Part shown: one piece after another, positions 13,503 to 20,941 of the stretch
Layout: every line of letters begins with the position of its first letter
Position numbering within the stretch: position 1 is the first letter of the stretch
DNA from: a virus
Virus record (IMG/VR): IMGVR_UViG_3300024339_000095
Coordinates: 1 to 22,102 of that record
Length of the DNA: 22,102 bases
Strand: one strand, 5' to 3'
Notes under the pieces: model-generated
Seen by the model: only the letters and a program-made list of their open reading frames with translations
Databases searched by the model: none
Told to the model about the DNA's origin: nothing
Position numbers and translations under genes: made by a program

Positions 13503-13682
13503 ATGGAAAAACATATACACGCTAGAGAGATACACGCTTGGGCAGAGGGCTACACAGTGCAACATAAAGTACATCTATGCTGTGAACACCCAGATACTGC
13601 TGACTGGGAAGATTGTACTGTCACACCAGGTTGGTACACAGATAGAGAATATAGAATTAAACCTGTTGAGGAGGAGAAATGA
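13503..13682 (+). CDS. small phage protein with REYRIKP motif (59 aa)
   Basis: ATG 13503 follows GGAGGAG (13492-13498) at 4 nt. The 59-aa product (REIHAWAEGYTVQHKV early; then WEDCTVTPGWYTDREYRIKP) is a compact version of a domain common in phages, also present at 10640-10954. It holds four cysteines or aromatic-flanked sites but no enzyme motif. Its TGA overlaps the next ATG (ATGA). Role unknown. Confidence 0.7.
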   Translation: MEKHIHAREIHAWAEGYTVQHKVHLCCEHPDTADWEDCTVTPGWYTDREYRIKPVEEEK

Positions 13683-13801
13683 TACAAGTAATAGTAAGTT
13701 GGCTAGGTGTAGCAATGGTATTTGTTCTAGGGTATGTAGCAGGTGTAGTACATACAATATACATGGGCAAGTGTGACAAGTTCTTTGGAGGTGACAAATG
13801 A
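13679..13801 (+). CDS. tiny membrane protein (40 aa)
   Basis: ATG 13679 overlaps the previous stop by ATGA, with GGAGG (13670-13674) at 4 nt. Residues about 4-27 (VIVSWLGVAMVFVLGYVAGV) form one transmembrane helix, followed by a short basic/cysteine-containing tail. Its own TGA overlaps the exonuclease start by ATGA, so three genes in a row are coupled this way. A host-membrane role is possible; not recognised. Confidence 0.6.
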   Translation: MIQVIVSWLGVAMVFVLGYVAGVVHTIYMGKCDKFFGGDK

Positions 13802-14457
13802 AATTAGCACATTCATTCTCGGCATTAAAGATGTATGAGAACTGCCCCAAAAGATATATGCACCAGCGTATTAACAAGGAAGTACAAGATGAAGGGGGCG
13901 AGGCAAGTATGTATGGTGAACGTGTCCATGAGTCACTGGAGTTGAGGCTTAGAGATAAGACACCATTGACTGATGAGACCAAGATGTATGAGGGACTGTG
14001 TGTATCTATGGAGAAGGCGGCAATCGGCGGTGAGTTACTAGCCGAGCAGAAGATGACGCTTGACGAAAACTTAACACCAACAGATTGGTTTGCATCAGAC
14101 GCATGGCTTAGGTCAATCCTTGATGTGTTGATTGTCCATGAGGATAGAGCCTATGTACTGGACTGGAAGACAGGTAAGCGTAGACCAGACTTCACACAGA
14201 TGGAGATGTTTGCACTACAAGTGTTCAAGCACTACCCTAAGGTGAACACAGTTAAGTCATCATTGATATGGTTAAAGACTAAGGCAATGGACACAGAAGT
14301 TTACAAGCGTGAACAGTCTAACGAGATGTGGACTCGTTTGATGACACGTATCAACAGGATTTATGAGTCAGCAGAGCATGACAACTGGCCACCTAAGCCA
14401 AGTGGGCTATGCCCTTGGTGTCCAGCGAAACATATGTGTGACTATGCAAAACTTTAG
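13798..14457 (+). CDS. Cas4/RecB-like PD-(D/E)XK exonuclease
   Basis: A 219-aa nuclease of the Cas4/RecB type. Gly40-Glu41 and His44 (GERVHE), Asp109 (LDVLIV), Asp122-x-Lys124 (LDWKTGK) and Gln134 (QMEMFALQ) make the PD-(D/E)XK catalytic set. Four cysteines, Cys16 in NCPKRY and Cys205, Cys208 and Cys214 near the C-terminus, match the iron-sulfur cluster of Cas4 and AddB nucleases. Such phage enzymes resect DNA ends to single strands for recombination or replication. Directly followed by a promoter. No cas1, cas2 or CRISPR array is near, so a CRISPR role is not indicated. Confidence 0.92.
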   Translation: MKLAHSFSALKMYENCPKRYMHQRINKEVQDEGGEASMYGERVHESLELRLRDKTPLTDETKMYEGLCVSMEKAAIGGELLAEQKMTLDENLTPTDWFASDAWLRSILDVLIVHEDRAYVLDWKTGKRRPDFTQMEMFALQVFKHYPKVNTVKSSLIWLKTKAMDTEVYKREQSNEMWTRLMTRINRIYESAEHDNWPPKPSGLCPWCPAKHMCDYAKL

Positions 14458-14487
14458 TTGACACTGCTGTAAATATAAGTATATAAT
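14458..14487 (+). promoter_or_regulatory. sigma70-type promoter
   Basis: TTGACA (14458-14463) and TATAAT (14482-14487) are both perfect, with an 18-base spacer. The -35 begins directly after the exonuclease stop codon. Transcription would start around 14494-14496, giving a very short leader for the VRR-NUC gene, whose ribosome site is at 14497-14502. This should be read by the host RNA polymerase. Confidence 0.85.
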
Positions 14488-14507
14488 ACAAGTGAAGAGG
14501 AGGAACA

Positions 14508-14819
14508 ATGGCAACAACACCAGAAGGTAAGATTAAAAGTCGACTGGATAAAGTATTTAAGAAGTATAAGATATGGTACTTTAGTCCACAGTCTGGTCCG
14601 TTTGGAAGGGCGGGTATACCAGACAGGCTTGCAATAGTTAAAGGTAGGATAGTAGGAGTCGAGGCTAAGGCTGACAGGACTAAGAAACCCACAGCCCTAC
14701 AAGATAAGTGTATGAGGGACATAGAAGCAGCAGGTGGCAAGTGCTTCTTGGTCTTTGATGACGACACTATTAAAGAAGTCGAGGACTATATCATTAGTGC
14801 CAAGGAGGTACAGTGGTAG
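14508..14819 (+). CDS. VRR-NUC domain nuclease
   Basis: A 103-aa single-domain protein with the VRR-NUC fold signature: GIPDR (36-40, Asp39), GVEAK (50-54, Glu52, Lys54) and Gln65 in the following helix. These form the PD-(D/E)XK-type metal site. Stand-alone VRR-NUC proteins in phages are thought to cut branched DNA. GAGGAG before ATG 14508 gives about 5 nt spacing. It is the first gene after the sigma70 promoter and overlaps the SNF2 helicase start by 7 nt, a pairing seen in many phages. Lack of fused FAN1-like domains fits the minimal viral form. Confidence 0.9.
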   Translation: MATTPEGKIKSRLDKVFKKYKIWYFSPQSGPFGRAGIPDRLAIVKGRIVGVEAKADRTKKPTALQDKCMRDIEAAGGKCFLVFDDDTIKEVEDYIISAKEVQW

Positions 14820-16363
14820 TTGTCGAACAAGCCAAGGCTATTGCGTTAAAACTTACTAACCCTAACCGTGTGCTTGACTGCATACCATCTGCAAAGTTAA
14901 TGACAGTTAAAGGTACTGACATTGTAGTAGCACCCCATAAGATTGATGAAGTAAAGGTACTGCGTAACCTCGGTATTAAAGTACCCTCACCTATCCTACA
15001 TTACTATGACTGGGTTGGCGATTTCACTCCCTACAAGCACCAACGCTTAACCTCTGCATTCTTAACCATGCACAAGAAAGCACTGGTACTTAATGACATT
15101 GGTACTGGTAAGACGCAGTCAGCACTATGGGCTGCTGACTACTTGATGGATGCAGGTGAGGTTAAGAAGTGTCTAATCATATCACCACTGTCTACACTTG
15201 AAAGGGTGTGGGGTGATAGTATATTTACAGGCTTTATACATCGCACTGCAGTCACACTACACGGAACAGCAGCACGTAGAAAGAAGTTGCTACATACTAA
15301 GGCTGACTTCTACATCATTAACCATGATGGATTTAATATCATAGCAGAGGAAGCGAAAGATATGTTTGACCTTATCATCGTTGACGAGGCTGCTGTACTA
15401 CGCAACCCATCTACTAATAGGTTTAAGATATTCCGTAAGTGGATGGAAGGTAATAGGAATACAAGGTTGTGGTTGATGACAGGTACACCAACACCTAATG
15501 ACCCAACAGATGCTTGGGCGTTAGCGAAGTTAGTCAACAGTCCGTTCTGTTCCAACACATACACTGCGTTCCGTGACCAAGTGATGATGAAGATAGGACA
15601 GTGGAAGTGGCTACCCAGACCAGAGTCAGTGGACATTGTGAAGGATGTATTACAACCATCGGTTAGGTATTCTCGTGATGAGTGCTTTGATTTACCCGAT
15701 ACTATAATACAGACACGTAAAGTACCATTGACTAAGGAACAGGAAAAGTATTACAAGGAAATGCTAAGGCGTTTCGTTATTGAAATGGAAGAGGAAGGCT
15801 CTATCACTGCTGTCAATGAGGCTGTTAAGTTACAGAAACTTGTACAGATAGCATGTGGTGTAGTCTATGGTGATGACGGGCAGAACATTGAGTTGGACTG
15901 TTCGCCTAGAATTAAAGCAGTAGAGGAGGTGATTGAAGAAGCAGGTGAGAAAGTTATATTGTTCGTTCCGTTAACTGGAACATTACATATGTTGAAGGCT
16001 AAGTTGGAGAAGAAGTGGAGTGTCGCAGTTGTTAATGGTGCAGTGAGTTCAACAAAACGCAACCAGATATTCAACGACTTCCAAAATAGTAAAGACCCAA
16101 GGGTATTGATTGCACATCCTGCAACTATGGCTCATGGGTTAACACTAACATCAGCGTCGACCATCATATGGTATGGACCGATAACAAGTAACGAGCAGTA
16201 TGTTCAAGCGAATGGTCGCATTGAGCGAATAGGTAAGAAGCATGTATCAAATGTTGTACACATTGAGTCCATCGCAGTGGAGGCTAAGATGTATGACAGG
16301 CTACGTAACAAACAAAAGTTACAGGGATTGCTTCTTGATTTAATACAACAAGAAACGAGGTGA
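14813..16363 (+). CDS. SNF2-type DEAD-like helicase/ATPase
   Basis: A 516-aa superfamily 2 translocase. Motif Q-like YKHQ (Gln77), Walker A NDIGTGKT (94-101), Walker B DEAA (191-194), motif III MTGTPTPN, and the C-terminal motifs V (PATMAHGLTL) and VI (QANGRIERIGK) appear in the right order. The start is GTG at 14813, with AAGGAGG (14802-14808) at 4 nt, inside the VRR-NUC gene. Short SNF2 proteins of this type in phages act on double-stranded DNA and often sit beside VRR-NUC, suggesting joint work on replication or recombination structures. Confidence 0.93.
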   Translation: MVVVEQAKAIALKLTNPNRVLDCIPSAKLMTVKGTDIVVAPHKIDEVKVLRNLGIKVPSPILHYYDWVGDFTPYKHQRLTSAFLTMHKKALVLNDIGTGKTQSALWAADYLMDAGEVKKCLIISPLSTLERVWGDSIFTGFIHRTAVTLHGTAARRKKLLHTKADFYIINHDGFNIIAEEAKDMFDLIIVDEAAVLRNPSTNRFKIFRKWMEGNRNTRLWLMTGTPTPNDPTDAWALAKLVNSPFCSNTYTAFRDQVMMKIGQWKWLPRPESVDIVKDVLQPSVRYSRDECFDLPDTIIQTRKVPLTKEQEKYYKEMLRRFVIEMEEEGSITAVNEAVKLQKLVQIACGVVYGDDGQNIELDCSPRIKAVEEVIEEAGEKVILFVPLTGTLHMLKAKLEKKWSVAVVNGAVSSTKRNQIFNDFQNSKDPRVLIAHPATMAHGLTLTSASTIIWYGPITSNEQYVQANGRIERIGKKHVSNVVHIESIAVEAKMYDRLRNKQKLQGLLLDLIQQETR

Positions 16364-16366
16364 CAT

Positions 16367-16771
16367 ATGAGTCTAACAGTAGACCAAGTAATTGAAACTT
16401 ACATGAAGTTTCGCAAGAAGAAAGAAGCCATTGAGTCTGAGTCGAAAGCAAAGGTCAAAGGTATTAAAGAGAACATGACGAAACTTGAGTCGTGGTTAAA
16501 GGAGAAAGCAGATGCCGACGGAGTAACATCCTTCAAGACCAATCATGGTACAGCATTTCTAACTACCAATGACTATGCTCGAGTTGCAGACTGGGACGCT
16601 ATGCTAGGATTTATCAGAGAGAACGAAGCATACGACTTGTTTGAAAAGCGTGTAAGTAAAACAGCAGTTCGTGGATACATCGACATGAACAAGGCTGTCC
16701 CCGCAGGAGTTACATACGGCACAAAGATTGACGTCAATGTCCGTAAGCCTGCACCCAAAGTTGATGTTTAA
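16367..16771 (+). CDS. phage protein with coiled coil and beta domain (134 aa)
   Basis: The first half (about residues 10-50, YMKFRKKKEAIESESKAKVK onward) is a charged coiled coil. It is followed by ADGVTSFKTNHGTAFLT, then DWDAMLGFIRENEAYDLFEK. The order, coiled coil then a G-x-x-S-h-K-T-x-x-G-T beta-hairpin and an acidic helix, resembles siphovirus Gp157-like proteins next to SSB or recombination genes. I cannot claim homology. Four bases separate it from the helicase stop; it precedes the candidate SSB gene by 22 nt. It may be a recombination accessory protein. Confidence 0.7.
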   Translation: MSLTVDQVIETYMKFRKKKEAIESESKAKVKGIKENMTKLESWLKEKADADGVTSFKTNHGTAFLTTNDYARVADWDAMLGFIRENEAYDLFEKRVSKTAVRGYIDMNKAVPAGVTYGTKIDVNVRKPAPKVDV

Positions 16772-16793
16772 TAATAAAAAATAGGAGAGTACA

Positions 16794-17768
16794 ATGTCAA
16801 ATATTGTTCCCAGTAATATCCAAGTTCCTGCACACCTTGCAGGCAAAGTAGGCGCACCATCTGTATTAGCGCAATCGTTAACAGGTGGACTAGCAACGGG
16901 TGGCGATGGCTTCCCACGTATCTCTATCAAAGGTAGTCGTTTCCGCATCGTTGATGGCGGTGATGAAACAGTCCTTGACTCAACCAAGATTGATGTAATC
17001 ATTGTGGGTGCTAACCCTAGGTTATCTAAGACATGGTATGAGAAAGCATGGACTCCAGATGCAGAGCCTTCAGCACCAGACTGTTTCTCGTTGACTGGTG
17101 TCGGTCCACATACTGACAGCACCAATCCACAGAACGATTTGTGTGCCTCATGTCCTCAGAATGCTTGGGGTTCTAAGTTAACACCACAAGGTCAGCAGAT
17201 TAAAGCCTGTGCAGACCAGAAACGTTTAGCAGTAGTTGCTGCTGATGATGCCGATGGTTCAGTGTACTTACTACAAGTAACTCCGGGTGCATTGAAAGGG
17301 TTGAACGCCTACCAGAAAGAACTATCTACAAGAGGCATACCACCAGAGATTGTTAAGACCACGTTGTCTTTCGATACTGATGCGTCATACCCTAAGTTAG
17401 CGTTTGGATTTGGTGGCTTCATTGATGAAGCAGCGCAAGCCGCAGTAGATAAGTTGTTTGGTACTGAGCAAGTGTTAAAGATAACAGGTGAGAAAGAAAT
17501 TGATAAGCCTGTTGTACCTAAAGTTGCAGCCAAGCCAGCACCAGTGGTTGAAGCAGTGGTTGAAGCAGTGGTTGTAGCAGTGGTTGAAGAAGCACCAGTG
17601 ACTAAGGGATTTGGTAAAGCAGCACCTGTTGAAGCACCTAAGCCTAAAGCAAAACCTAAAGCGAGAAAAGTTGTTGAAGAGCCAGCGGAAGCACCTGTTG
17701 TTGACAAGGCTACAACTAATCTTGCTGATGAGATTGCTGCTCTTGTAGGGGAAGTTGCTGATGACTAA
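16794..17768 (+). CDS. candidate ssDNA-binding protein with zinc site and acidic tail (324 aa)
   Basis: I do not know a named family, but the layout fits a phage single-strand-binding protein. Residues 40-160 hold a beta-rich core (PRISIKGSRFRIVDGG) with four cysteines, Cys97, Cys117, Cys120 and Cys139, suited to a zinc site. Residues 190-235 complete the fold. Residues 240-305 are a Pro/Ala/Val/Lys/Glu linker, and the end is acidic (LADEIAALVGEVADD), as in SSB proteins that recruit partners by the C-terminus. AGGAGAG lies 5-8 nt before ATG 16794. Its place between the nuclease/helicase genes and the primase-helicase supports the role. A 12-bp repeat encodes VVEA in the linker. Confidence 0.68.
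   Translation: MSNIVPSNIQVPAHLAGKVGAPSVLAQSLTGGLATGGDGFPRISIKGSRFRIVDGGDETVLDSTKIDVIIVGANPRLSKTWYEKAWTPDAEPSAPDCFSLTGVGPHTDSTNPQNDLCASCPQNAWGSKLTPQGQQIKACADQKRLAVVAADDADGSVYLLQVTPGALKGLNAYQKELSTRGIPPEIVKTTLSFDTDASYPKLAFGFGGFIDEAAQAAVDKLFGTEQVLKITGEKEIDKPVVPKVAAKPAPVVEAVVEAVVVAVVEEAPVTKGFGKAAPVEAPKPKAKPKARKVVEEPAEAPVVDKATTNLADEIAALVGEVADD
17542..17589. repeat. four tandem 12-bp repeats in the linker
   Basis: CAGTGGTTGAAG is present at 17542-17553, 17554-17565 and 17578-17589, with a one-base variant (GTAG end) at 17566-17577. Each unit encodes four residues (VVEA-like), so copy changes keep the frame. This is a natural site for slipped-strand length variation. Confidence 0.85.
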
Positions 17769-18048
17769 ACCGAAGCCACTTGATTTTTCTAAAGTGGAGT
17801 CGCTGCGTAAGCATATGATGCTTACTATCACTGACATGGCGTCAGTGGTGGGAGTGTCACGTATGACCTATCATAGTTGGAAGAAGGGTACGCCCATTCG
17901 GAAAGATAATGATATCAAACTACGTGATACACTACGCAAACTTCTGTCAGTTATGCAAGACAAAGGGTGGCCATCACCCGATGTCATTGTGCTTGAACCC
18001 AAGGACAGAAAAAAGCAACTCGTTGAGTATTTAGAGGAGTATCATTAA
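17761..18048 (+). CDS. helix-turn-helix regulator (95 aa)
   Basis: ATG 17761 overlaps the SSB-like gene by ATGACTAA (8 nt), with GGGGA (17748-17752) at 8 nt. Residues 20-44 (MLTITDMASVVGVSRMTYHS, WKKGT) read as an Xre/Cro-like helix-turn-helix with a W-KKG end, as in many phage regulators. Flanking basic residues (RKHMM, RKLLS) fit DNA binding. The remaining C-terminal part is basic and helical. It closes this transcript before the terminator at 18058. It may be a repressor or a replication-timing factor; the target is unknown. Confidence 0.75.
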   Translation: MTKPKPLDFSKVESLRKHMMLTITDMASVVGVSRMTYHSWKKGTPIRKDNDIKLRDTLRKLLSVMQDKGWPSPDVIVLEPKDRKKQLVEYLEEYH

Positions 18049-18057
18049 GCAGACTAG

Positions 18058-18082
18058 AGAGGGGAACTTCCCCTCTTTTTAT
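18058..18082 (+). terminator. intrinsic terminator
   Basis: AGAGGGG (18058-18064), AACTT loop and CCCCTCT (18070-18076) make a perfect 7-bp stem, followed by TTTTTATT. It starts ten bases after the regulator stop and ends before the ribosome site of the primase-helicase. The latter would need read-through or its own promoter; none is visible in the short gap. Confidence 0.85.
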
Positions 18083-18094
18083 TGAGGAGGACAA

Positions 18095-20941
18095 ATGGAC
18101 ACGTTGGAATTTCTACAGCGCGTTCTACCTACCAAGGGGTTCTACGTCACTACTGTCATTAACAAAGACGGTAATAGACAGGGATTCTTTGATAGCGTAG
18201 ACGAACTGTCAAAGGTCTGTGTTAGGTCAGACCAAACTAAAAACAATACCTACTACGCAATATCAGCCTTCAAGACTAAAGGCAACAGGAAGCAGGAGAA
18301 TGTCAGAGCAGTTAAAGTTGTTGCACTAGATGTAGACTGTGGTGAAACAAAGCCATATCCAGACTGGAAGGCTGGACTAACAGCACTAGGCAAGTTCATC
18401 AACGAGTTGGAACTACCGAAGCCTATGATAATTTTCTCTGGTAACGGACTGCATGTATACTGGGTTCTTACAGAAGAACTAACACCTATGCAGTGGAAGC
18501 CATTGGCTGGTGCTATGAAGTTAGCCGCAGCAGAGAAAGAGTTTCATATTGATGCAGGACTAACAACCAACAGTGCACTGGTACTACGACCAGTTGGAAC
18601 TCACAACCCTAAGAATGGGAACGAGGTGAAGTTGTTGGTGGATGCTGAGCCTGTTACGCCTAAAGCTCTTCTAAGTAAACTTACAAACTACATGCAATAC
18701 AACCTGGCCCATAGTAACCGACAACCACGTGAGAGTTCGTTGCTGAATAACTTAGCAGTGACTCAAGAGTACCCACCTGCTGTTGGCTCTGTTGTATCTA
18801 GTAAGTGTCAGCAGATTGGTTGGGCAATTAAGAACCAGAAGGATGTACCAGAGCCGTTGTGGTATAGCCTCATCGGAGTTGCGGCATTCTGTGTAGACCC
18901 AGAAGATACTGCAATCAAATGGAGTGAGGGGCATGACTCCTACTCTGAGTCAGTGACAAGAGATAAAGTTATCCAGTGGAAAGACAATGCTACTGGACCA
19001 ACAACTTGTGACAAACTTAAATCTGATAGACCGAATGGTTGTAGAGGGTGTAAGTATGCAGGCAAAGTTGGCTCACCAGCACGACTAGGTATCCAGTACC
19101 AAGAGGTAGCCATTACTACAGAAGTACCAGATAAGGTAGCGAACCTAGTACCTATCCCGAAACCGTTTAAGCGTACACAGCATGGTATCAAGATGACTAT
19201 TGATGATACTGATATTGACATATGTAAGTTTGACATATACCCTGTAGGTTATGGACGTGATGACCACCTTGATTATGAAGTTGTTCGTTTCCACTGGAAG
19301 CGACCACACATCGGGTGGACTGAACTTAAATTACGACAAGCATACTTAACAGATGGAAGCAGAGAGTTTCCTACTGCGATAGCAGACCAAGGTATTGTGC
19401 TATTCAACAAACGACAGACGGAGTATTTTCAACTTATGTTACGAACATACATGGAAGAACTAAGGCAGATACGTACCATGACCAACCTCTATTCAACCAT
19501 GGGTTGGAAAGAAAACAATACGCATTTTGTTATAGGCGACACAGTTATAAGCAAAGCAGATGACGGCAGTGTCTCAGAAGAACAAGTTACATTATCAACA
19601 GCATCAAGCAACTTAAGTACAGGTATGTATGGCAGGAAAGGAGACGCTGCAGCGTGGACTACGATGACTAACATGCTAGAGAAAGCACATATGCCGAGTC
19701 ATATGTTTGCTTTGGGCGTTGGTTTCTCAGCACCACTGTTTAACTTCACTGGCTTGAAGGGACTAACGATATCGTTATATGGCCCAACAGGTGGTGGTAA
19801 AACACTAGCCCAATACTGGATACAATCCATCTATGGTGACCCAGACAAGTTGCACTTCGCTGCGAAGTTTACACAGAACACACTGTTCAACCGTATGGGT
19901 TTGTATGCACATTTACCGATGACCATTGATGAGGTCACCATGATGCAAGACAAAGAGGTTGGCGACTTCTGTTACTGGGTGAGCCAAGGTAAAGACAAGG
20001 CGAGACTAAGTCGCTCAGCAGTAGAGCGTGATACAAAAACATGGGCAACCCCGGTCGTTGTATCTACAAACAAGTCACTGCAATCTAAGTTGATAGCCTC
20101 TGGGTTAGACACCGATGCACAGATGGCACGTTTACTAGAGGTTACTGTGCCGCCACACGAACTATTTACTAAGAGCAGCTCAGCAGGTAGAAACCTCTAT
20201 AACTTCGTAACAAATAACTACGGTCATGCAGGCCACACATTCATAAACAAGTTGATGGAAATAGGTTCTGAAGATATAAGAGCCATGGTTGCCGAAGCAA
20301 CTGACACATTCCACAAACGATACGGCGCTGAGTTCAGTGGGCAAGAACGATTCTGGGAACAAGCTATCATACTATCAGACCTAGCATCTAAACTTGCTAA
20401 GGACTGGGGATTGATTGACTATGACTATACTAAGGGAACTGAGTGGGTACTTGAACAGATAGGTGCTATCCGAATAGTGGCAGAAGAAAGTAAGATGGAC
20501 TCGTTTGATATCATATCAGCATACCTTAGTGACTTCGCTGATGTTGCTGTCACTGTTATGCACACAGCAGGACAGAAGCCAGTGGTTGACTTCCAACGAT
20601 TACCACGTGGAGAGATACGTGTTAGGTTCGATGTCTTCCGTAAGACAATGACTGACGTGTTCAGCAGTGGTACGCTAATGTTAGACCGTACTCACTTCCG
20701 TAAGTGGTTATCCATGAGTGGCCATGATTACAAATCGTTCTGTGGTGAACTTACCTGTGAACACATTGATGCTACACCTAAGTCTAAGAAGTGTTTCTTA
20801 GGTAAGAACACACCTATCAAACTAGGTCAAGCATATGTTGTGGGTATCAACCTCAACCATCCGCGACTACAAGGCATACTAGATGATGCTGATGTAGCCG
20901 CAGAGGATTTGTTGCAGGGTCAATTACAGATGGTTAATTAG
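18095..20941 (+). CDS. primase-helicase (AEP-like N-terminus, DUF927-like ATPase)
   Basis: A 948-aa fused replication protein. The N-terminal third looks like an archaeo-eukaryotic-type primase: hydrophobic-DVD (Asp79, Asp81), SGNGLHVYW (His120) and RPVGTHN (Arg165, His170). A cysteine cluster (Cys305, Cys316, Cys319) may bind metal. The C-terminal half has Walker A GPTGGGKT (563-570) and Walker B TIDE (610-613) with VVVSTNKS downstream as sensor 1, like DUF927/SF3-type helicases. It should open DNA at the origin and lay primers. GAGGAGG (18084-18090) at 4 nt supports the start. It ends tail-to-tail over the minus-strand gene. Confidence 0.9.
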   Translation: MDTLEFLQRVLPTKGFYVTTVINKDGNRQGFFDSVDELSKVCVRSDQTKNNTYYAISAFKTKGNRKQENVRAVKVVALDVDCGETKPYPDWKAGLTALGKFINELELPKPMIIFSGNGLHVYWVLTEELTPMQWKPLAGAMKLAAAEKEFHIDAGLTTNSALVLRPVGTHNPKNGNEVKLLVDAEPVTPKALLSKLTNYMQYNLAHSNRQPRESSLLNNLAVTQEYPPAVGSVVSSKCQQIGWAIKNQKDVPEPLWYSLIGVAAFCVDPEDTAIKWSEGHDSYSESVTRDKVIQWKDNATGPTTCDKLKSDRPNGCRGCKYAGKVGSPARLGIQYQEVAITTEVPDKVANLVPIPKPFKRTQHGIKMTIDDTDIDICKFDIYPVGYGRDDHLDYEVVRFHWKRPHIGWTELKLRQAYLTDGSREFPTAIADQGIVLFNKRQTEYFQLMLRTYMEELRQIRTMTNLYSTMGWKENNTHFVIGDTVISKADDGSVSEEQVTLSTASSNLSTGMYGRKGDAAAWTTMTNMLEKAHMPSHMFALGVGFSAPLFNFTGLKGLTISLYGPTGGGKTLAQYWIQSIYGDPDKLHFAAKFTQNTLFNRMGLYAHLPMTIDEVTMMQDKEVGDFCYWVSQGKDKARLSRSAVERDTKTWATPVVVSTNKSLQSKLIASGLDTDAQMARLLEVTVPPHELFTKSSSAGRNLYNFVTNNYGHAGHTFINKLMEIGSEDIRAMVAEATDTFHKRYGAEFSGQERFWEQAIILSDLASKLAKDWGLIDYDYTKGTEWVLEQIGAIRIVAEESKMDSFDIISAYLSDFADVAVTVMHTAGQKPVVDFQRLPRGEIRVRFDVFRKTMTDVFSSGTLMLDRTHFRKWLSMSGHDYKSFCGELTCEHIDATPKSKKCFLGKNTPIKLGQAYVVGINLNHPRLQGILDDADVAAEDLLQGQLQMVN

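Noticed and set aside
17309-17707. 132-aa minus-strand frame rich in Thr, Ala and Gly
   Set aside because: It mirrors the repetitive linker of the SSB-like gene on the plus strand, which explains its composition.
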